64,000 nucleotides of DNA, taken from assembly GCA_030540635.1 (NCBI GenBank), contig JAUNVW010000003.1:43284-107283 (forward strand), given 5' to 3'. Each line of letters begins with the position of its first letter. Position 1 is the stretch's first letter. The notes below the pieces were generated by a model, which saw only the letters and a program-made list of their open reading frames with translations, was not told where the DNA came from and searched no databases. This document shows, piece by piece, positions 54,941-60,713 of this stretch. Position numbers and translations under genes: made by a program. This stretch comes from Tissierellia bacterium (GTDB lineage Bacteria; Bacillota; Clostridia; Tissierellales; Peptoniphilaceae).

Positions 54941-55192
54941 ATGGAAAAAACAATCGAAAAAACAAGCGAAACCGTACATCCAGGACTTATCTTAAAAAAA
55001 GTTCTCGAAACAAGATTGATGAATACCGAAGACTTAGCCCGTCTTTCCAAATATGATAGCGAACACTTCAAAAAAATTATCCGTGGCGATAATGATATTG
55101 ATCAAAATACATCCCAAGAACTGGAGCGATTATTATCCATTGAATCCAGCTTCTGGCTAATGAAACAAAAAGATTACAACACCATCCATTAA
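54941..55192 (+). CDS. Lone HigA-like helix-turn-helix protein
   Basis: An 83-aa protein with a HigA/VapI-type antitoxin pattern: VHPGLILKKVLETRLMNTEDLARLS (about residues 12-36; core HPGLILKKVLE), then FKKIIRGDNDID and SIESSFWLMKQKDYN at the C-terminus. Family antitoxins normally pair with an adjacent HigB mRNA interferase; none is present here, upstream or downstream. AAGGAGG lies 7 nt before the ATG at 54941, with TATAAT at 54880-54885. It ends at a UUCG-loop terminator. Confidence 0.85.
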   Translation: MEKTIEKTSETVHPGLILKKVLETRLMNTEDLARLSKYDSEHFKKIIRGDNDIDQNTSQELERLLSIESSFWLMKQKDYNTIH

Positions 55193-55196
55193 AATC

Positions 55197-55221
55197 ACTG
55201 GGATCTTCGGATCCCAGTTTT
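55197..55221 (+). terminator. Intrinsic terminator after the HigA-like gene
   Basis: A 9-bp stem (55197-55205 with 55210-55218) closed by TTCG, followed by TTTT. Confidence 0.85.
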
Positions 55222-55311
55222 CAATTCTTCCGAAAAAATATAAAAGAATTCTACTTTCTATTAATATCTTATGGTAATGAAGGGAAAAAGGAAATTTCCT
55301 TGGAAAATCCA

Positions 55312-55354
55312 TTGACAATTGCCGTAAACCGTCTTATACTGATAATGGTTATCA
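55312..55354 (+). promoter_or_regulatory. Promoter and Fur-like box of small RNA copy 1
   Basis: TTGACA (55312-55317), a 17-nt spacer and TATACT (55335-55340). A 7-1-7 inverted repeat TGATAATGGTTATCA covers 55340-55354, overlapping the predicted start; it matches TGATAAT-N-ATTATCA in 13 of 14 defined positions. Confidence 0.8.
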
Positions 55355-55441
55355 ACTCTCCTTAATATATTACAAACCCCTTGTAATATTAGATTTAATT
55401 CATTACCTAAAAAGCCACGGCCCCCCTGCCGTGGCTTTTTT
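55347..55441 (+). ncRNA. Fur-linked small RNA family, copy 1
   Basis: Predicted 95-nt stand-alone RNA, start near 55347. It begins with the conserved ATCAACTCTCCTTA, whose ACTCTCCTT would pair with Shine-Dalgarno sequences. A hairpin follows, arms ATATTACAA and TTGTAATAT around a loop ACCCC (55368-55390). Then comes the conserved TTAATTCATTACC and a terminator (GCCACGGC at 55414-55421 paired with 55428-55435, C-rich loop, six T). No ORF with an RBS is inside, and no gene follows on this strand, so it is not a leader. It matches three more copies at 58024-58535; with copy 2 it forms a subtype (loop ACCCC). Confidence 0.85.
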
Positions 55442-55444
55442 CGG

Positions 55445-56581
55445 TTATTTTTTCGGTGGCCTTGGACCATAATACTGATAAAAAGTCGTTTCAATCGGTC
55501 CATTGAACAGCTTCCTCTTTCGATTGGCTTTTTTACCGATTAATGATTCCAGCTTTTTCTCGTCGGTAAGGATATACCAGGACCAAGTGTTCAATTGTTT
55601 CATCTTCTCCCCGAGATCCAATAAAATCTCCTCGGCTTTTTTCTTATCCATAAAACGATCGCCATAGGGAGGATTGGTAATTAAAACCCCATAATCATCG
55701 GATAAGGCAATTTGTCGAAAATCCCTCGTAATAAAATCAATATCTTCTCGAACCCCGGCAGATTCTGCATTTTCAATGGCCCTTCTAACGATACCACCAT
55801 CAATATCCGATGCTAAAATATGGAGCTTTCCCCCATAATCAATGGCATCCATGGCCTTTGCCCGTTCCTTCTTATAAATCTTCTGCCACTCTTTCGACCA
55901 ATGGACACAGTCGAAATCTCGATCGATACCTGGAGCAATATTCCGAGCAAATCTCGCCGCCTCAATGGCAATCGTCCCTGAACCACAGAATAAATCAACG
56001 AAAAACCGATCCCTTTGATAAAAAGACAATTCCACCAAAGCCGATGCCAAATTTTCCCGAAGGGGCGCCCTTCCCGATTCTATGCGATACCCCCTTTTGT
56101 GCAAACCTTCACCTGAGGTATCCACCATAAGTATTGTCCTATCTTTATGATTGCGAAAACGAATCTTGTATCGACTACCGGTTTTAGGGAACCAATCAAT
56201 GGGATAAATCTCTTTCATTTTCCCAATCATTGCCTTTTCAATAATACTCTGACAATCCCGAATGGAAAATAACTTGGCTTGATGGGCCTTGCCATTCACT
56301 ATGAAATTAGCGTCTTCAGCCATCCACTTTCCCCACTCAATCTCTTGAACTCCCTGGAACAAATCTTCAAAACTGTCGGCTTTAAATTCCTTTAAAACAA
56401 TATACACCCGATCGGCTGTGCGAAGATGGATATTCAATTTAATAATATCTTCTGCCGTACCCTCCAATTCAATATAACCATTGTTCACCGTAAAATCTTC
56501 ATAACCCATCTTTTCCAATTGCCATTTTGTCAAAGACTCTAAACCAAAGGCCATGACAATTCGTATTCTATATTTTTTCAT
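55445..56581 (-). CDS. THUMP-domain rRNA guanine/adenine methyltransferase (RlmL/YpsC type)
   Basis: A 378-aa RNA methyltransferase. Residues about 50-160 form a THUMP/ferredoxin-like RNA-binding domain (KMGYEDFTVNNGYIEL, LRTADRVYIVL, FSIRDCQSIIEKAM), followed by a Rossmann-fold domain with motif I FVDLFCGSGTIAIEAA near residue 195 and motif IV ITNPPYGDRF. The NPPY motif indicates amino-methylation of a base; targets in this family are 23S rRNA G2445-like sites. A minus-strand TATAAT lies at 56633-56638. It ends 4 nt from the terminator of small RNA copy 1. Confidence 0.88.
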   Translation of the reverse strand: MKKYRIRIVMAFGLESLTKWQLEKMGYEDFTVNNGYIELEGTAEDIIKLNIHLRTADRVYIVLKEFKADSFEDLFQGVQEIEWGKWMAEDANFIVNGKAHQAKLFSIRDCQSIIEKAMIGKMKEIYPIDWFPKTGSRYKIRFRNHKDRTILMVDTSGEGLHKRGYRIESGRAPLRENLASALVELSFYQRDRFFVDLFCGSGTIAIEAARFARNIAPGIDRDFDCVHWSKEWQKIYKKERAKAMDAIDYGGKLHILASDIDGGIVRRAIENAESAGVREDIDFITRDFRQIALSDDYGVLITNPPYGDRFMDKKKAEEILLDLGEKMKQLNTWSWYILTDEKKLESLIGKKANRKRKLFNGPIETTFYQYYGPRPPKK

Positions 56582-56684
56582 CCTAATCTCCCTCTTGGAA
56601 TTCTTGCTCTTCTTTGTGAATCTTCCTAAAGTATTATATCATATGTGGTACAATGTTTATATCAAAGAATGAAGGAGTCCATCG

Positions 56685-57332
56685 ATGAAATTTATATCTG
56701 AATTTGAAACCCTCGGGGAAATGGAAATTGGAGAAAAAGAAATACATTTAATCTCGGCTTCCCCGAGAAGACGAGAAATGATGAAATACCTCGGCCCTGC
56801 CCATTTTGGTACTGCAACCATTGATGAAGGCCGATTGACGAAAATATATAGGGAAGAACACAAAAATCTAGAAGATTTGCCGGCATATCTCTCCCTAAAA
56901 AAAGCATTGGCTGTACAAGCACCACCAAACTCCCTTATCGTGACGGCCGACACCGTCGTTATCCTCGGCGATACCCTTTTGGGAAAACCACATTCCCAAA
57001 AAGAAGAAGAGGATATGCTCCGTAGTCTATTTGGAAAAAAACACAAAGTCGTCACCGGATTTACCCTAAGGGACGGCCAGTCCTTTCGGGCATACACCGC
57101 CTATTCCATCGTAGAATTCGTCGAATATAAAGAATATTTAGAACCGGAAATAAAAAAATACCTCGCCCAAAGGGGGGGCAAAGGGAAAGCCGGCGCCTAT
57201 GGCATACAAGATATCCACCCTTATTTTATCCGTTGCATCTACGGTGATTACAACACCATCGTCGGATTACCCATAACTGCCGTTCGGGAAAAACTCCACG
57301 AAAATGGTTGGATCAATCCATGGCAAAAATAA
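56685..57332 (+). CDS. maf: Maf-family nucleotide pyrophosphatase
   Basis: Maf proteins hydrolyse non-canonical or canonical nucleoside triphosphates to monophosphates and can slow division. The motif ISASPRRREMM sits near residue 27, with TADTVVILGDTLLGKP and SFVEYKE-like features (VEFVEYKEYL), GGKGKAGAYGIQD and GDYNTIVGLPI. There is an extra N-terminal stretch of about 20 residues (MKFISEFETLGEMEIGEKE) before the usual start. AAGGAG lies upstream of the ATG. Length 215 aa. The next gene overlaps it by 13 bp. Confidence 0.92.
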   Translation: MKFISEFETLGEMEIGEKEIHLISASPRRREMMKYLGPAHFGTATIDEGRLTKIYREEHKNLEDLPAYLSLKKALAVQAPPNSLIVTADTVVILGDTLLGKPHSQKEEEDMLRSLFGKKHKVVTGFTLRDGQSFRAYTAYSIVEFVEYKEYLEPEIKKYLAQRGGKGKAGAYGIQDIHPYFIRCIYGDYNTIVGLPITAVREKLHENGWINPWQK

Positions 57333-57787
57333 AACTCATCCTATCGGCTTGTTTAATCGGCATCCCCTGTCGTTACAATGGCAAATCCCAGAAACAAAAA
57401 TTACATCTTCCAGAAGAAATTGAAATCTACCCCATATGTCCAGAAGTCATGGGTGGGCTTCCCATCCCTCGCCTTCCCTGTGAAATCCAGGGAGAACACG
57501 TCTTTAACACTGCTGGTAAGGATTGCACAAAAGCCTTTCAAAAAGGAGCAGAAAAGAGCCTAGAAATTGCTAAGAAAAGAAACTGTTCCCTCGCCCTATT
57601 GAAAGAATCCTCCCCCTCCTGTGGCGTAAACTTCATTTACGACGGAAGTTTTACGGGAAATAAAATTCCAGGACAAGGCATCACCACCCAATTACTTCGG
57701 GAAAATGGAGTAAAAGTCTTTTCGGAAAATGAATTCGCCCAATTAAAAAAAGTGATCCATCCCCGTTCATCCACCGATAAACTTTAA
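57320..57787 (+). CDS. DUF523 (TudS-like) Fe-S protein
   Basis: A 155-aa DUF523 protein. Conserved cysteines are in SACLIGIPCRYNG (about residues 9-16), CPEVMGGLPIPRLPCEI and LLKESSPSCG. A studied relative, TudS, is a [4Fe-4S]-dependent thiouracil desulfidase; this protein may use an Fe-S cluster similarly, but its substrate is unknown. ATG at 57320 is likely (the frame also has a TTG at 57308); the RBS is poor, so it is probably coupled to maf. It lies immediately before the small RNA array. Confidence 0.82.
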   Translation: MAKIKLILSACLIGIPCRYNGKSQKQKLHLPEEIEIYPICPEVMGGLPIPRLPCEIQGEHVFNTAGKDCTKAFQKGAEKSLEIAKKRNCSLALLKESSPSCGVNFIYDGSFTGNKIPGQGITTQLLRENGVKVFSENEFAQLKKVIHPRSSTDKL

Positions 57788-57973
57788 AAATTAAGCCATA
57801 AGCCTTAAATAATCCCTTCGTCTATATTATCCGCCGATTAAAAACCATAAATGAAAAATACTTTCAAATTATCCCTTAAATTTCTCCAAAATATCAGCCA
57901 AATTTCCCAAGTATTTTAGAAAAGATGTAAAATTCTTTCAACTTTTATTAAAATCTCACTTTATCCTTGCAAT

Positions 57974-58017
57974 TGATAACTATTCTCATTGACAAAACAT
58001 AAAAAGGGCTCTATACT
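57974..58017 (+). promoter_or_regulatory. Fur-like box and promoter of small RNA copy 2
   Basis: TGATAACTATTCTCA (57974-57988; 12 of 14 positions of the 7-1-7 repeat) abuts TTGACA (57989-57994); 17-nt spacer; TATACT (58012-58017). Confidence 0.8.
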
Positions 58018-58023
58018 TAAAAT

Positions 58024-58116
58024 GTATCAACTCTCCTTAATATATTACAAACCCCTTGTAATATGAAATTAAATTCATTACCTAAAAAAGATGTGGCATT
58101 TAGTCACATCTTTTTT
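58024..58116 (+). ncRNA. Fur-linked small RNA family, copy 2
   Basis: Predicted 93-nt RNA. It carries the same ATCAACTCTCCTTA motif and the ATATTACAA/TTGTAATAT hairpin with ACCCC loop as copy 1, then a diverged middle and the conserved TTCATTACC. Its terminator stem is unrelated in sequence (GATGTG with CACATC at 58090-58095 and 58105-58110) but still a stem with six T, so the terminator sequence drifted or was swapped while structure was kept. This is the first member of the tandem array of three. Confidence 0.85.
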
Positions 58117-58172
58117 ATATCCATTTAAAATATTAAAATCTTTGAAATAATATTAAATCCTTCGACTACCGC

Positions 58173-58222
58173 TGAGAACGATTATCTTTTTCATTGACAA
58201 AGGGAATTTATTCCCTTATACT
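58173..58222 (+). promoter_or_regulatory. Fur-like box and promoter of small RNA copy 3
   Basis: TGAGAACGATTATCT (58173-58187; 11 of 14 positions), TTGACA (58194-58199), 17-nt spacer, TATACT (58217-58222). Confidence 0.72.
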
Positions 58223-58228
58223 AATAAT

Positions 58229-58323
58229 AGATATCAACTCTCCTTATATTACAATCCCCTTGTAATATATAATTAGATTTAATTCATTACCGAAAAACCA
58301 TGGCTCCCCTGCCGTGGTTTTTT
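58229..58323 (+). ncRNA. Fur-linked small RNA family, copy 3
   Basis: Predicted 95-nt RNA with ATCAACTCTCCTTA, a hairpin TATATTACAA/TTGTAATATA with loop TCCCC, then TTAATTCATTACCG and a terminator whose stem has a T-G wobble where copies 1 and 4 have C-G. It forms a subtype with copy 4 (loop TCCCC, terminator loop TCCCCT). Confidence 0.85.
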
Positions 58324-58390
58324 AGTGTGAACAGTAATGGAATATTAAAATCTTTTAAATTCTATTAAATTCAAATAAAAAATTATTAAT

Positions 58391-58434
58391 TGATAATAAT
58401 TCTCATTGACAAGATTTCTTTTACTATTTATACT
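58391..58434 (+). promoter_or_regulatory. Fur-like box and promoter of small RNA copy 4
   Basis: TGATAATAATTCTCA (58391-58405; 13 of 14 positions of the 7-1-7 repeat) abuts TTGACA (58406-58411); 17-nt spacer; TATACT (58429-58434). The best-matching Fur-like box along with copy 1. Confidence 0.82.
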
Positions 58435-58440
58435 AGTATT

Positions 58441-58535
58441 AGATATCAACTCTCCTTATATTACAATCCCCTTGTAATATACAATTAGATTTAATTCATT
58501 ACCGAAAAACCACGGCTCCCCTGCCGTGGTTTTTT
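58441..58535 (+). ncRNA. Fur-linked small RNA family, copy 4
   Basis: Predicted 95-nt RNA, nearly identical to copy 3 (two substitutions in the body, one of which restores a full C-G pair in the terminator stem). Its terminator CCACGGC/GCCGTGG with six T ends 18 nt before the convergent ATP-grasp gene's stop and probably terminates that gene as well. Confidence 0.85.
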
Positions 58536-58553
58536 AGTTGGAAGAAGTTTCTC

Positions 58554-59726
58554 TTACAAAAAAGTTTCTTTTAAGAAATATAGCCAAGGTCTAATATCTT
58601 CCCAATTTCTAATGGCCATGACCTTTGATCCCTTTAATGTATTTTTCCATTGAAACCAGCTTAAAACATGATCGGGATATTTCTTTCGATTGGTGATGGT
58701 GTATCGGACCAAATCCAATGAATCATAAAGCCACACAATGGGGACGATTGATTTTCTAAAAATTAAATTCTCACCCTTTAAATCCTCAATCGCCATAATG
58801 GGCATATTTACTCCGGCAGCCGTCGCCGAATAATTCCATAATACGGAACGGGGATTGATTTCAATGATCTTAAATAATTGATCCCTTTCATCATATTTAA
58901 ATTCTGCCGATCCAATTCCATAATAATCTAGGCCATCCATTAATTTCTCACAATATTCCTGTAATATCGGAGTATCCTCTATTCTACCGGCTGTCATCGT
59001 TCCCGTATTCGGTGGATATTGACGGATTTTGTACCCCGTTGATATCGCCTTTAATCGGTGTTCATGATCATAAAAAAAGGAAGTATTATACAAATGATGA
59101 TTATCTCCCGGAATGTATTCTTGTAAAACAAGGGGGGTGTTTTCTAAATGAAGATCCTTTATTTCAGATATTGTTTGTTTATACTCCTTGGAATCTTCAA
59201 TAATCACTGCTTTTTTATACTTTTGTACAAATATCGAAGTTTTTTCAGGTTTCAATAAAACAGGATAGCGTAGTTCCCCCTCTCTTTCTTCCATTTCTGC
59301 AAGATTATCAAAGTACAGGGATTCAGGATAGGGAACCCCAACTTCCTTCGCCCGTTCAACTGTTTTCTTTTTGTTATTACATATTTTTATACAGCTTTTA
59401 GAGGATACCAAGGCCACCCCGTAATTATTTATTAATTCCCTGTTTTTCGCCAAATAGTCGACTCCGTCATCACTTGTTGCGAAGACAATACCAACTATAT
59501 TTTGTTCCTTTAATTCCATCAACCGCTGTATTATAAGATCATTCAAATCTTTTTCTTTCATACTATCGGCTTTGATAAAATTTACATACTTCGAGAAAGC
59601 ACTATAGGATTTTTTTACATCAATAACATCACTGGTATAACCTTCTTCGCCCAAGGCCCTAACTATACCATAAGTATTTAAACTATCTGTTAATACAATA
59701 AATCGATAATCGTTAATTTTTTTCAT
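58554..59726 (-). CDS. ATP-grasp carboxylate-amine ligase-like protein
   Basis: A 390-aa ATP-grasp enzyme. The nucleotide-binding region has YPVLLKPEKTS and VLQEYIPGDNHH, and the metal-binding IEINPRSVLWN near residue 293 is conserved. The N-terminal preATP-grasp domain (IVLTDSLNTYGIVRALGEEGY) is typical of ligases joining a carboxylate to an amine, thiol or imine. No substrate can be assigned. It is similar in layout to ATP-grasp proteins in surface glycan loci; the next gene upstream is a PIG-L deacetylase. GGGAG lies upstream. Confidence 0.85.
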   Translation of the reverse strand: MKKINDYRFIVLTDSLNTYGIVRALGEEGYTSDVIDVKKSYSAFSKYVNFIKADSMKEKDLNDLIIQRLMELKEQNIVGIVFATSDDGVDYLAKNRELINNYGVALVSSKSCIKICNNKKKTVERAKEVGVPYPESLYFDNLAEMEEREGELRYPVLLKPEKTSIFVQKYKKAVIIEDSKEYKQTISEIKDLHLENTPLVLQEYIPGDNHHLYNTSFFYDHEHRLKAISTGYKIRQYPPNTGTMTAGRIEDTPILQEYCEKLMDGLDYYGIGSAEFKYDERDQLFKIIEINPRSVLWNYSATAAGVNMPIMAIEDLKGENLIFRKSIVPIVWLYDSLDLVRYTITNRKKYPDHVLSWFQWKNTLKGSKVMAIRNWEDIRPWLYFLKETFL

Positions 59727-59793
59727 TAAACTCCCTCTATGTCAACTCAATGCACAGCTCGATAAAATCATTCACTTATTAATCCCTCTATTT

Positions 59794-60600
59794 TTATGGC
59801 CGTTCATTCCTCAATGTCTTGTAAAAATTCCGCTGATTTCCAATTCGATAGGGATATCTCTCTTCAATTGTATCTCCAAAATCTTTTATCTCTTCCTTTA
59901 ATCTTTCACTACTTATTTTTCGAAAAAACTCAGCACCTGCTACATCGAGCATACTACCCTTCCCGCGATTTAAATCCTGAAAAATTGAAAAATCCATGGT
60001 AGATTGTGATGGAAAACAATCATATAATTGCTTTTTTAAAAGAAAATCTTCTTCATCCATGGGATAATAGGTATTGATCAATTGAAAGGGCAGTAAATTT
60101 GATACTTCGTAGAGGTAAATCTTCCCTTTTGGCATCAGATCGGCAATTATTTTCGTTGTTTGTCGGTGATCGGGATGATTATCAATATAAGACACCGTAA
60201 AGATGCTATCATATTGTGGCAATATTTCTTCCAATTCTTTTTTTAGTCGGGATTCATCCTTTTGTAAATTCATATTTTCCCCATCTAGAAAATATATCTT
60301 CCCACATTTTAATAAAGCGTGTAAATTCTTCCCTTCTTGTTTACGAACTTCTGCACTACCCTTAAGGCCTTTCCCACTATCGGTCATATATAATACATCA
60401 TAATTAATCTTTCCCATTAAAGCGCCCATTCCTATGGTTTCATCATCGACATGGGGCGCTACTACTAGGGTTCTTCCTAAATCACACAAGGAAATTCGTT
60501 CCAATTCTAAGCTACCATGATATATTTTTTTAATCTGATATAAATTGTACCAGCGAATGGGATGATACAATACTTTCGCTAAACAATCTTTGATACTCAT
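59794..60600 (-). CDS. PIG-L (LmbE-like) deacetylase family protein
   Basis: A 268-aa zinc-dependent N-deacetylase, of the family that deacetylates GlcNAc-containing glycans or pseudaminic-type intermediates. Metal ligands are in APHVDDETIGMG (near residue 48) and DNHPDHRQTT (His-Pro-Asp-His). No signal peptide, so it acts on a cytoplasmic precursor. A candidate promoter (TTCAAA-N17-TATAAT) is at 60616-60644. With the downstream ATP-grasp gene it suggests a surface-glycan modification pair. Confidence 0.85.
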   Translation of the reverse strand: MSIKDCLAKVLYHPIRWYNLYQIKKIYHGSLELERISLCDLGRTLVVAPHVDDETIGMGALMGKINYDVLYMTDSGKGLKGSAEVRKQEGKNLHALLKCGKIYFLDGENMNLQKDESRLKKELEEILPQYDSIFTVSYIDNHPDHRQTTKIIADLMPKGKIYLYEVSNLLPFQLINTYYPMDEEDFLLKKQLYDCFPSQSTMDFSIFQDLNRGKGSMLDVAGAEFFRKISSERLKEEIKDFGDTIEERYPYRIGNQRNFYKTLRNERP

Positions 60601-60615
60601 AATCTCACCTTCTCT

Positions 60616-60644
60616 ATTATATCAAATACTTCAAAAAGTTTGAA
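60616..60644 (-). promoter_or_regulatory. Candidate promoter for the PIG-L/ATP-grasp pair
   Basis: TTCAAA (60639-60644), 17-nt spacer and TATAAT (60616-60621) on the minus strand. Confidence 0.5.
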
Positions 60645-60665
60645 AACTCTTGCCCGATTAATATC

Positions 60666-60700
60666 AAAAAAAGCCTTCCAATCCCACAGGATCAGAAGGC
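60666..60700 (-). terminator. Intrinsic terminator after the first CWB2 protein
   Basis: GCCTTC/GAAGGC arms (60695-60700 with 60673-60678) with an inner ATCC/GGAT, followed by seven T on the minus strand. Confidence 0.8.
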
Positions 60701-60713
60701 CTTCCATGATTAT

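Larger units (their letters stand above)
57788..58553 (+). repeat. Gene-free region: AT-rich spacer plus three tandem small RNA units
   Basis: This 766-nt stretch contains no protein gene. From about 57930 three direct units of about 205-212 nt (distances between -35 elements: 57989, 58194, 58406) each carry an AT-rich upstream segment with ATTAAAATCT, a Fur-like box, a promoter, a small RNA and a terminator. Only two bases differ between the bodies of copies 3 and 4, so they are recent duplicates. Confidence 0.85.

Noticed and set aside
55346..55366. Tiny ORF (ATG GTT ATC AAC TCT CCT TAA) in small RNA copy 1
   Set aside because: It has no ribosome-binding site, and the ATG is absent from the other three copies, so it is not a conserved leader peptide.
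55193..55440. A riboswitch (leader) for the neighbouring genes in the small RNA repeats
   Set aside because: Each copy ends in its own terminator and no plus-strand gene follows any of them within the gaps, so they are better explained as free RNAs.
55341..55441. Reading the small RNA region on the minus strand (AAGGAGAG followed by TTG ATA ACC) as a start of a gene
   Set aside because: The Shine-Dalgarno-like run is only 2 nt from the TTG, the frame is not kept in the other copies, and the promoters and T-runs are oriented to the plus strand.
58541..58600. A CRISPR array in the tandem repeats at 57989-58535
   Set aside because: Unit length is over 200 nt, the copies are only three, and no spacer-like or cas sequence exists.
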